This document shows, piece by piece, positions 1 through 5,110 of a stretch of 5,110 nucleotides of DNA. Source of the DNA: CALMFQ01 sp964495595 (GTDB lineage Bacteria; Pseudomonadota; Gammaproteobacteria; Burkholderiales; SCOH01); NCBI GenBank assembly GCA_964495595.1, contig CAZBWH010000127.1, positions 1 through 5,110 of the forward strand. Reading direction: 5' to 3'. A program made the position numbers and the translations under genes. The notes beneath the pieces are model-generated. The model saw nothing but the letters and a program-made list of their open reading frames with translations. It did not search any database and had not been told where the DNA came from. Position 1 is the stretch's first letter. Every line of letters starts with the position of its first letter.

Positions 1-27
1 ATTTCGCCGAACCTCTTCCAATTACTG

Positions 28-297
28 TCAGTTGCACTTACTCGTTGAATCCGCCTCATATTTCTTTTCACAGCCTTCAGCGAGAATTGCAATATTCGCC
101 ACGTACGTTGCCGTCTCAAGATCGTTGAAGTGGCCGTATGATTTCCATCCAGAGGTTGTTTTTATGGATACTCGATATGAGGTGGTGTTTTGATCATGGT
201 AGACACAATTACGACCAACAACCCAGCTTGAACTTTCATTGTTCCCAACAAGTTCTGGGTCCGGCTCGTGCTTTGAAACTTTCGGTTGTATTTTCAT
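28..297 (-). CDS. Small hypothetical protein with AP2/ERF-like domain
   Basis: I do not recognise this 89-residue protein as a named family member. Residues about 28-81 resemble an AP2/ERF DNA-binding domain: a strand YRVSI (41-45), a turn and strand WKSYGHF (51-57) corresponding to the usual LGxF, then a helix DLETATYVANIAILAEG (59-75) with the alanine-rich AP2 pattern. In bacteria and phages such domains are often joined to HNH endonucleases, but none is seen here. The charged N-terminus (1-20) has no signal peptide. The ATG at 297 is the only usable start, but it lacks a clear Shine-Dalgarno. GC is about 43%, against about 58-68% in the neighbouring genes, and codons such as ATA and TCA are used freely, suggesting acquisition from elsewhere. 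It is separated from the operon by 180 bp. It could be a real small DNA-binding protein, the remnant of a larger one, or a chance ORF; the domain-like pattern favours a coding origin. Confidence 0.55.
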   Translation of the reverse strand: MKIQPKVSKHEPDPELVGNNESSSWVVGRNCVYHDQNTTSYRVSIKTTSGWKSYGHFNDLETATYVANIAILAEGCEKKYEADSTSKCN

Positions 298-356
298 GTT
301 GCGACAAAAATCGGAGACAATCTAATTCAATGTAGGAATTATGTCCGACAAATATC
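296..356. repeat. Diverged direct repeat pair upstream of the small AP2-like ORF
   Basis: Two similar stretches lie in the same orientation: 296-312 (atgttgcgacaaaaatc) and 341-356 (atgtccgacaaatatc). They share about 14 of 17 positions with one gap and are spaced about 44 bp apart, roughly four helical turns. The left copy overlaps the ATG of the small ORF. TGTCCGACA at 342-350 is also a short palindrome around its central base. The pair may be an operator or a chance similarity. Confidence 0.35.
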
Positions 357-477
357 CTCGCCGCTTCTGATTCCTGATCAGCCATAGCTGGGAAGCTGCC
401 TGCCAAACATCGGCATTCAGTTGTTAATATGTTGCTGTATGGGCAATTGGGGCTCTTTCCGCTACTTGTCTGGTCAT
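298..477. other. AT-richer intergenic stretch
   Basis: About 180 bp between the PP0621-family stop and the small ORF at the left. It holds the upstream copy of a diverged direct repeat and a short CTGAT/ATCAG inverted repeat (367-371 and 377-381). I see no intrinsic terminator, tRNA or credible coding region. GC is about 38% over 301-360, well below the operon. Confidence 0.6.
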
Positions 478-705
478 TCAGCCCTTGAACTTATCCCGAT
501 GATCCGCGCAGCAAAAATACCGCCCATCCTTCTGCAGCGCTTCCGATTCCGCCAGATATACGCCGCATTGCGCGCAGCGCTTCATTGCTTCGGCTGGCTT
601 GGCTGCTGGCGGTTGGTCGTCCTGCGCGGCGCTGATCTGTTTGAGTTTTTTGATCAGCAGCCAAGCCACCGCGCCAAACAGCAGGAACAATAACACTCTG
701 CCCAT
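478..705 (-). CDS. PP0621-family small membrane-anchored zinc-ribbon protein
   Basis: This 75-residue protein of unknown function has two visible parts. Residues 3-18 (RVLLFLLFGAVAWLLI) form one hydrophobic membrane segment followed by positive residues (KKLK), so the rest probably faces the cytoplasm. After a linker rich in alanine and proline (25-40), the C-terminal part carries C44-x2-C47 (RCAQCGVYL) and FCCADH with C65, C66 and H69, a likely zinc-binding site. This layout, with SEA and DGRYFC between the two halves, matches the PP0621 family as I recall it from beta- and gammaproteobacteria. The gene starts 12 bp after gloA with a GGAG site and is the last gene of the high-GC cluster. No U-rich terminator hairpin is evident after the stop. 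The family call is by motif and layout; no function should be assigned. Confidence 0.85.
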   Translation of the reverse strand: MGRVLLFLLFGAVAWLLIKKLKQISAAQDDQPPAAKPAEAMKRCAQCGVYLAESEALQKDGRYFCCADHRDKFKG

Positions 706-710
706 GTTCG

Positions 711-714
711 CTCC
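711..714 (-). promoter_or_regulatory. Ribosome binding site of the PP0621-family gene
   Basis: GGAG on the minus strand, within GGCGGAGCG, lies 5 bases before the ATG at 705 and starts a few bases after the gloA stop. It supports independent initiation at 705. Confidence 0.65.
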
Positions 715-717
715 GCC

Positions 718-1122
718 TCAGTCGGCTGCGCCGGAAACCGGCTTTTTCTGGATGAATTCGATCTTGTAGCCGTCCGGGTCTTCGACGAAGGCGATGACAG
801 TGGTGCCGTGTTTCATCGGGCCGGCTTCGCGGGTGACCTTGCCGCCGAGTTTGCGCACTGCGTCGCAGGCCTGGTAGGCGTCGTCGACTTCGACGGCGAT
901 GTGGCCGAAGCCGTTGCCCAGTTCGTAGCTTTCGGTGTCCCAGTTGTGCGTCAGTTCCAGCACTGCGGTTTCGCTTTCGGCGCCGTAGCCGACGAAGGCG
1001 AGGGTGAAGCGGCCGTCCGGGTAGTCTTTCTGGCGGATCAGCTGCATGCCGAGTACCTGGGTGTAGAAATCAAGCGAGCGTTGCAGATTGCCGACTCGCA
1101 GCATGGTGTGGAGGATGCGCAT
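718..1122 (-). CDS. gloA: Lactoylglutathione lyase (glyoxalase I)
   Basis: This enzyme isomerises the hemithioacetal of methylglyoxal and glutathione to S-lactoylglutathione, the first step of cytoplasmic methylglyoxal detoxification. The 134-residue protein is a single vicinal-oxygen-chelate unit made of two beta-alpha-beta-beta-beta modules, a length typical of bacterial GloA (E. coli 135). All four metal ligands are present at the E. coli positions: H5 (MRILHTMLRV), E56 (AVLELTHN), H74 (GFGHIAVEV) and E122 (GYKIEFIQ). DFYTQVLGM (18-26) and the ending VEDPDGYKIEFI (113-124) are also typical. The short bacterial form lacks the extra segments of zinc-type glyoxalases, which suggests a nickel or cobalt enzyme; this is inference from the family. 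The ATG at 1122 has an AGGGA site. The palindrome lies between it and the metallopeptidase gene, so gloA may be less tightly coupled to the genes upstream. I found no convincing promoter in the gap. Confidence 0.97.
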   Translation of the reverse strand: MRILHTMLRVGNLQRSLDFYTQVLGMQLIRQKDYPDGRFTLAFVGYGAESETAVLELTHNWDTESYELGNGFGHIAVEVDDAYQACDAVRKLGGKVTREAGPMKHGTTVIAFVEDPDGYKIEFIQKKPVSGAAD

Positions 1123-1130
1123 CGAGAATG

Positions 1131-1135
1131 TCCCT
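1131..1135 (-). promoter_or_regulatory. Ribosome binding site of gloA
   Basis: AGGGA on the minus strand lies 8 bases before the ATG at 1122. It decides the start: the in-frame TTG at 1140 lies upstream of this site and would place it inside the coding sequence. Confidence 0.75.
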
Positions 1136-1156
1136 ATCAAGTCTGGAGAAAACCTC

Positions 1157-1263
1157 GAACCACAGAGAACACGGAGAACACAGAGCAGACACAGAGAAAA
1201 CCAGAAAAAGTTTTATGGACTTTCTCTGTGCATTCTCCGCGCTCTCAGTGCTCTCTCTGGTTC
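1157..1263. repeat. Imperfect CACAGAG-type palindrome (2 x 43 bp arms, 21-bp loop)
   Basis: The left arm (1157-1199) and the reverse complement of the right arm (1221-1263) align without gaps, with 34 of 43 positions identical. Each arm is itself made of four CACAGAG-like units, starting at 1161, 1170, 1179 and 1190 on the left; the reverse-complement units start at 1224, 1235, 1244 and 1253 on the right. The spacings are 9, 9, 11 and, mirrored, 11, 9, 9. The element fills most of the gap between the metallopeptidase stop and the gloA start. As RNA from the minus strand it would form a long hairpin. From memory, similar CACAGAG-rich palindromes are scattered between genes in many environmental bacteria, so this is probably a dispersed repeat and not a gene-specific element. 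It encodes no protein and shows no obvious target-site duplication. Confidence 0.85.
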
Positions 1264-1278
1264 AAGATTTTCAAACGA

Positions 1279-2016
1279 TCAAATCAAATGATAATCCCCG
1301 CCATTTTGCCGCAGTTCGGCGCGCGCGGCGCGGTAGTCGGGGTAAAGTTTTGCCACGTGGGCCCAGAAGCGGGGCGAGTGGTTCATTTCGTGAAGGTGCG
1401 CCAGTTCGTGGATGATGACGTAGTCGATCAGGTGCGCCGGCGCCTGCACCAGCCGCCAGTTGAGGCGGATTTCGCCCTTGCTGTTGCAGCTGCCCCAGCG
1501 GGTGCGGGCGCCGCTGAGCAGCAGTTTGCTTGGTTGCGCGTGCATCAGCGGTGCCAGTGCCTGCAGGCGGCCGAGAAAATGGCTGCGTGCCTGTTGTCGC
1601 AGCCAGCGTTCCAGCGCGTGGGCGATCTGTTCGCGGTCGTGCGGGTGTGGCAGGTTCAGCCAGAGCTGGTTTTCCTGCACGCTGATGCGGATTTTTGCCG
1701 CTGGCATCAATACCAGTTGCAGCGGCTGGCCGAACAGGTGCAGCACGGTGCCATCGGTGAGCGGTTCGGATTCGGGTTGCGTCGGGCGCGTGGCGAGCTT
1801 GGCGCTGATCCATTCGGCGTGCTGGCCGAGGATGTCGTGAATGCTGACCAGGCTGGCGCGTAGCGGGGCGGCGACGGTGAGGCCGTGGCGATCCACGCGC
1901 AGGCCGATGGATTTGCGCCGCGCGCTGCGCTTGAGGGTGTATTCGATCGATTCGCCGGCCAGCAGCAGGCGATGACGTTCCGCCTGGATGGCCGGGCGAG
2001 GCGGGCGGAGCGCCAT
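1279..2016 (-). CDS. YgjP-like zinc metallopeptidase (DUF45, M48-like)
   Basis: This is a predicted cytoplasmic zinc-dependent hydrolase of the YgjP/DUF45 family; no substrate is established. The 245-residue protein has the N-terminal strand region with RRKSIGLRVDRHGLTV (33-48), the family motif RTRWGSC (171-177), a NWRLV segment (186-190), and the catalytic HELAH at 203-207, where H203 and H207 bind zinc and E204 is the general base. MNHSPRFW (211-218) follows, with H213 probably the third ligand. No signal peptide or membrane segment is seen. The ATG at 2016 lies 10 bp after the gmhB stop. A longer reading from 2058 would run back into gmhB, and no other methionine precedes the conserved region. 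There is no good Shine-Dalgarno, so it probably depends on translation from upstream. The stop is followed after 15 bp by the CACAGAG palindrome. The family is certain; the biochemical role is not. Confidence 0.92.
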   Translation of the reverse strand: MALRPPRPAIQAERHRLLLAGESIEYTLKRSARRKSIGLRVDRHGLTVAAPLRASLVSIHDILGQHAEWISAKLATRPTQPESEPLTDGTVLHLFGQPLQLVLMPAAKIRISVQENQLWLNLPHPHDREQIAHALERWLRQQARSHFLGRLQALAPLMHAQPSKLLLSGARTRWGSCNSKGEIRLNWRLVQAPAHLIDYVIIHELAHLHEMNHSPRFWAHVAKLYPDYRAARAELRQNGGDYHLI

Positions 2017-2026
2017 CGGGCAGGAA

Positions 2027-2566
2027 CTACGGATTGTCGATGATGTGCTTGGCTGCATCGCGCAGGGTGGCGAAAATCAGCGTGCCTGCCGGCAGTTCGC
2101 CGGCATCGCGGGTTTTTTCGCCCTTGCCGGTGAGCACCAGAATCGGCCGCCCACCCATGGTGGCGATGGCCTGCAGGTCGCGCAGGCTGTCGCCAACGCC
2201 ATACACGCCGGAAAGCCGCACGCCGAAGCGCTGGCTGATGTCTTCCAGCATGCCGGTGGCGGGCTTGCGGCAGTTGCAGTTGGCTTCGGCGGTGTGCGGG
2301 CAGAAAAACAGCGCATCGACCCGGCCGCCGACCTGGCTCAGCAGCTTGTGCATTTTTTCGTGCATCGCGTTCAGCGCCGACATGTCAAACAGCCCGCGGC
2401 CAATACCGGACTGGTTGGTGGCCACAACCACCTTGAAACCGGCCTGGTTCAGGTTGGCGATCGCTTCCAGACTGCCGGGCAGCGGCTGCCATTCGTCCGG
2501 GTTCTTGATGAATTCGGCGCTGTCGTAGTTGATCACGCCATCGCGATCGAGAATCACCAGTTTCAT
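2027..2566 (-). CDS. gmhB: D-glycero-beta-D-manno-heptose-1,7-bisphosphate 7-phosphatase (HAD family)
   Basis: This cytoplasmic phosphatase removes the C7 phosphate from heptose 1,7-bisphosphate on the way to ADP-heptose, the precursor of the LPS inner core. The 179-residue protein has every HAD motif: DRDGVIN with D7 and D9 (nucleophile and acid/base), TNQSG at 50-54, RKP at 100-102, and GDSLRD at 125-130 with D126. A zinc-site set of the GmhB/HisB-N type is visible as C89, H91, C97 and C99. The loop between the CPH and CxC halves is shorter than I recall in E. coli GmhB. The ATG at 2566 gives the family-typical MKLVILDRDG start, 19 bp after the glyS stop. An in-frame ATG at 2581 would add five residues (MGFVS); neither start has a clear Shine-Dalgarno, so coupling to glyS is likely. 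A HisB-type histidinol phosphatase is less likely because the IKNPDEW and GIGRGLFD segments are GmhB-like. The other heptose genes are not in the window. Confidence 0.94.
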   Translation of the reverse strand: MKLVILDRDGVINYDSAEFIKNPDEWQPLPGSLEAIANLNQAGFKVVVATNQSGIGRGLFDMSALNAMHEKMHKLLSQVGGRVDALFFCPHTAEANCNCRKPATGMLEDISQRFGVRLSGVYGVGDSLRDLQAIATMGGRPILVLTGKGEKTRDAGELPAGTLIFATLRDAAKHIIDNP

Positions 2567-2585
2567 GCTGACGAAGCCCATGATG

Positions 2586-4691
2586 TCACGCAGCCAGTCG
2601 CGAGATATCGGCGACGCCGTTGAGCAACTGCCCCAGTTGTGCAAGCAGGTTGAGGCGGTTCTGACGCAGCAAGGGTTCTTCGGTCATTACCATCACATCC
2701 TCAAAGAAGCTGTCTACCGGGCTGCGCAGTGCTGCCAGCGCTTTCAGCGCATCGGTGTAGTCGCCGTTGTTGAGGTGCGATGCCACTACCGGCCGCGCCA
2801 GGCTCAGTGCTTCGAACAGTGCCTTCTCGGCGCTTTCCTGCAGCAGCGCAAAATCCGGCTCGCCGGCGGCCACTTCGGTTTTCTTCAGGATATTGGTGAT
2901 GCGTTTATTGGCGGCTGCCAGCGCTTCGGCTTCCGGCAGCGCGCGGAACGCACGCACGGCTTCGACGCGCGGCAATACCTGGTCGATGCGGCGCGGCTTC
3001 TGCGCGACGACTGCTTCGACCACATCGGCGGCATAATCGCGGCTGGTCAGGTAGTTGCGCAGCCGGTCGAGCATGAAGTCGAACAGGCCGCTGACGGTGT
3101 CGTCGGCCAGTTTGACTTCGGTGAAGCCGGCCTTGGCAACTTCCAGCAATTCCACCAGATCCAGCGGCAGCGGGGTTTCCAGCAGGATGCGCAATACGCC
3201 CAAAGCGGCACGGCGCAGGCCAAACGGATCGCGGTCGCCAGTTGGCTGCAGGCCAATGCCCCAGATGCCGACCAGCGTTTCCAGCTTGTCCGCCAATGCG
3301 GCGCAGGCGCCGATGTTGTCGGCCGGCAGGCTGTCGCCGGCAAAACGTGGCCAGTAGTGTTGTTCCACCGCTTGCGCTACCGACGCGGTTTCGCCGTCGT
3401 GGCGCGCGTAATGGCCGCCCATGATGCCTTGCAGCTCGGGGAATTCACCGACCATGTCGGTCACCAGATCGGCTTTCGCCAGATAGGCGGCGCGTTGCGC
3501 CTGGGCCGGGTCAGTGTGCAGACGCTGGGCGATTTCGCCAGCCAGCTTCTGCATGCGCTCAACGCGTTGCAATTGCGAGCCGAGCTTGTTGTGGTAAACC
3601 ACGTTGCGCAGCTTCTCCAGGCGGGTTTCCAGCTTCTGCTTGCGATCCTGATCGAAGAAGAATTTGGCGTCGGCCAGGCGCGGGCGCACCACGCGTTCGT
3701 TGCCGGTAATCACCGCGCTGGCATCCGCCGGGCTGATGTTGCTCACCACCAGGAACTTGTTGCTGAGCTTGCCGTAGCTTTCCAGCAGCGGGAAATATTT
3801 CTGGTTCGCCTTCATGGTCAGAATCAGGCATTCCTGCGGCACTTGCAGGAATTCTGGCTCGAACTGGCAAGTGAGCACGTTCGGGCGCTCGACCAGTGCG
3901 GTCACTTCGTCCAGCAGCGCATCGTCCTGCAGCGGCTGCAAGCCGCTACCCGCTTTGGCTGCAGCCGCCTGCAACTGGCGTACGATTTCGGCACGGCGCT
4001 CGGCGAAGCTGGCGGTCACGGCGCCTTGCGCTTGCAGCTGGTGCGCGTAGCTGTCGGCGTTTTCCAGCACCACGGGCGACACGGCAGCTTCAAAACGATG
4101 ACCTTGGGTCTCGCGGCCGGCCTGCAGGCCAAGCACGCTGATCGGCACGATGTCGGCACCATGCAGCGCCACCAGCTTGTGCGCCGGGCGCACGAAGTTG
4201 ACGCTGCTCCAGCCGTCGGCCAATTGGTAAGTCATCACTTTCGGGATCGGCAGGCTGGTCAGCGCCTGCTCCAGCGCCTTCTGCAGACCCTCAGCCAGTG
4301 CTACGCCCTTGACCACGCTATCGTGGAACAGCGCTTCGGCTTTGCCATCCGGTGCGCGTTTCAGTTGCGGCACGATGCTGGCATCCAGCCCCATGCCGGC
4401 GAGTTTTTTCATCAGCGCCTGGGTCGGCTCGCCATTGGCGTCGAGCGCGATGTTCACCGGCATCAGTTTCAGCGTGACCGGCTTGTCGGCGGCGACAGCG
4501 GCGACATCGGCCACATGCACTGCCAGGCGGCGCGGCGAAGCAAACGCCTCCACCTTGGCATCGGCAGCAACCAGACCTTGCGCCTTGAGGCTGTCGGCGA
4601 GGGTGGTCGAAAACGCTTCCCCCAGCTTGTTCAGCGCTTTTGGCGGCAGTTCTTCAACAAACAGTTCAACGAGGAGATTCTTGGTGCTCAT
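2586..4691 (-). CDS. glyS: Glycyl-tRNA synthetase beta subunit
   Basis: This is the beta subunit of the tetrameric glycyl-tRNA synthetase; it works with GlyQ and supplies most of the tRNA binding. The 701-residue protein compares with 689 in E. coli. Diagnostic segments in order are LLVELFVEELPPKAL (6-20), ASPRRLAV (51-58), LPIPKVM (147-153), HRF (198-200), MKANQKYFP (293-301), NERVVRPRLADAKFFFDQDR (331-350), HYARHDGE (427-434, in the HD-like region), DRDPFGLRRAALGVLR (486-501) and AAANKRITNIL (592-602). The C-terminal 100 or so residues are the helical anticodon-binding region, ending in VADIS. The ATG at 4691 is chosen because the protein then starts MSTKNLLVEL as in the family, and it overlaps the glyQ stop by 4 bp. 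A GTG at 4727 would add 12 unconserved residues inside glyQ. There is only a weak purine-rich stretch upstream, consistent with translational coupling. The gene appears intact. Confidence 0.98.
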   Translation of the reverse strand: MSTKNLLVELFVEELPPKALNKLGEAFSTTLADSLKAQGLVAADAKVEAFASPRRLAVHVADVAAVAADKPVTLKLMPVNIALDANGEPTQALMKKLAGMGLDASIVPQLKRAPDGKAEALFHDSVVKGVALAEGLQKALEQALTSLPIPKVMTYQLADGWSSVNFVRPAHKLVALHGADIVPISVLGLQAGRETQGHRFEAAVSPVVLENADSYAHQLQAQGAVTASFAERRAEIVRQLQAAAAKAGSGLQPLQDDALLDEVTALVERPNVLTCQFEPEFLQVPQECLILTMKANQKYFPLLESYGKLSNKFLVVSNISPADASAVITGNERVVRPRLADAKFFFDQDRKQKLETRLEKLRNVVYHNKLGSQLQRVERMQKLAGEIAQRLHTDPAQAQRAAYLAKADLVTDMVGEFPELQGIMGGHYARHDGETASVAQAVEQHYWPRFAGDSLPADNIGACAALADKLETLVGIWGIGLQPTGDRDPFGLRRAALGVLRILLETPLPLDLVELLEVAKAGFTEVKLADDTVSGLFDFMLDRLRNYLTSRDYAADVVEAVVAQKPRRIDQVLPRVEAVRAFRALPEAEALAAANKRITNILKKTEVAAGEPDFALLQESAEKALFEALSLARPVVASHLNNGDYTDALKALAALRSPVDSFFEDVMVMTEEPLLRQNRLNLLAQLGQLLNGVADISRLAA

Positions 4692-5110
4692 GCTGGTACA
4701 ACTTTCTTCGGAAGATCTGCCACCCACTCACGCGGGGCCATCGGGAAACCAAGACGTTCGCGCGACTCGTAATAAGCCTGCGCCACGCTGCGCGCCAGAT
4801 TGCGGATACGGCCGATATAGGCGGCGCGCTCGGTTACCGAAATCGCGCCGCGCGCGTCCAGCAGATTGAAGGTATGCGCGGCCTTCAGTACTTGCTCGTA
4901 GGCCGGCAGCGCCAGTTGTTGTTCCATCAGGTTTTTCGCCTGCGCTTCGTAATCGCCGAAATGGCGGAACAGTGCTTCGGCATTGCTGTGTTCGAAGTTG
5001 TAGGTCGACTGTTCCACTTCGTTCTGGTGGTAAACGTCGCCGTAGCTCAGGCCCTTGGTCCACACCAGGTCGTAGACGTTTTCCACGCCCTGCAGGTACA
5101 TCGCCAGACG
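4688..5110 (-). CDS. glyQ: Glycyl-tRNA synthetase alpha subunit, C-terminal part (5' end outside window)
   Basis: This is the catalytic alpha subunit of the bacterial alpha2beta2 glycyl-tRNA synthetase, which charges tRNA-Gly with glycine in the cytoplasm. The reading frame is open to the right edge and enters as RLAMYLQGVENVYDLVW, so 141 residues are visible, a little under half of the usual length of about 300. The visible part includes the family-typical stretches HQNEVEQSTYNFE, LPAYEQVLKAAHTFNLLDAR and GAISVTERAAYIGRIR, and the near-terminal YYESRERLGFPM. All closely match E. coli GlyQ as I remember it. The gene ends at a TGA that shares bases with the glyS start codon (ATGA, 4688-4691), the usual translationally coupled glyQ-glyS arrangement. 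The start, promoter and any leader control lie outside the window. The truncation is only the window edge; I see no frameshift. Confidence 0.97.
   Translation of the reverse strand, partial: RLAMYLQGVENVYDLVWTKGLSYGDVYHQNEVEQSTYNFEHSNAEALFRHFGDYEAQAKNLMEQQLALPAYEQVLKAAHTFNLLDARGAISVTERAAYIGRIRNLARSVAQAYYESRERLGFPMAPREWVADLPKKVVPA

Noticed and set aside
138..335. A 65-codon plus-strand frame opposite the AP2-like ORF
   Set aside because: No motif and no ribosome binding site. The opposite strand has the more protein-like translation.
367..381. The CTGAT/ATCAG inverted repeat as the operon terminator
   Set aside because: The stem is only 5 bp, there is no T-run after it on the minus strand, and it lies about 100 bp beyond the last stop.
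1157..1263. Reading the CACAGAG units as a CRISPR array
   Set aside because: Units are 7 bp with 2-4 bp between them and are arranged as a palindrome. There are no spacers of CRISPR length and no cas genes.
1157..1263. The large hairpin as an intrinsic terminator before gloA
   Set aside because: No uridine run directly follows the stem in the minus-strand transcript; only a TTTT occurs several bases later. The arms are also far longer than a usual terminator stem.
1271..1813. A 180-codon minus-strand frame inside the metallopeptidase gene
   Set aside because: It is an out-of-frame shadow rich in R, A, P and T. The overlapping frame carries HELAH and RTRWGSC.
808..1863. A 351-codon open frame on the plus strand across gloA, the palindrome and the metallopeptidase gene
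   Set aside because: It is antisense to two genes with complete active sites and runs through the intergenic palindrome. No recognisable motif is present.
4692..4727. N-terminal extension of GlyS from a GTG at 4727
   Set aside because: The extra residues are not conserved, and the ATG at 4691 gives the standard family start and the coupled ATGA overlap.
2529..4772. A 747-codon open frame on the plus strand, antisense to glyS
   Set aside because: It lies fully opposite an unmistakable glyS. Its translation is low in complexity, rich in Q, H, R and A, and shows no domain. High GC content makes such long antisense frames common.

Overview
The window looks like a chromosomal segment of a betaproteobacterium, most like Burkholderiales or a near relative. 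This rests on protein resemblance and gene order recalled from memory, not on a search. All credible genes lie on the minus strand, so transcription runs from the right edge towards the left. The order is glyQ (5' part outside the window), glyS, gmhB, a YgjP-like zinc metallopeptidase (DUF45), gloA, and a small PP0621-family zinc-ribbon membrane protein. After a gap of about 180 bp comes one AT-richer small ORF at the left edge.

Right part (2027-5110): glyQ and glyS encode the alpha and beta subunits of the bacterial tetrameric glycyl-tRNA synthetase and overlap by 4 bp (ATGA). gmhB starts 19 bp after glyS. It encodes the heptose-1,7-bisphosphate phosphatase of ADP-heptose (LPS inner core) synthesis, which implies a Gram-negative cell. 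The metallopeptidase gene starts 10 bp after gmhB.

Middle (478-2016): a 156-bp gap between the metallopeptidase gene and gloA holds a large imperfect palindrome built from CACAGAG-type units. gloA (glyoxalase I) keeps all four metal ligands and has a clear ribosome binding site. The PP0621-family gene follows 12 bp later with its own GGAG site. The close spacing from glyQ to the PP0621 gene suggests one operon or two nested units of housekeeping genes with unrelated roles: translation, LPS precursor synthesis, methylglyoxal detoxification and unknown functions.

Left part (1-477): composition drops from about 58-68% GC in the lines I counted in the operon to about 43% in the small ORF and 38% just upstream of it. 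The ORF encodes an 89-residue protein whose middle resembles an AP2/ERF DNA-binding fold. This edge looks like accessory or acquired DNA next to the conserved operon. Its upstream gap contains a diverged 16-17 bp direct repeat.

I see no convincing new multi-gene system. The items most worth a second look are the CACAGAG palindrome, whose mismatches mostly become G-U pairs in the operon-sense RNA; the AP2-like orphan gene; and the absence of an acyltransferase gene that I recall lying between gmhB and the DUF45 gene in relatives.
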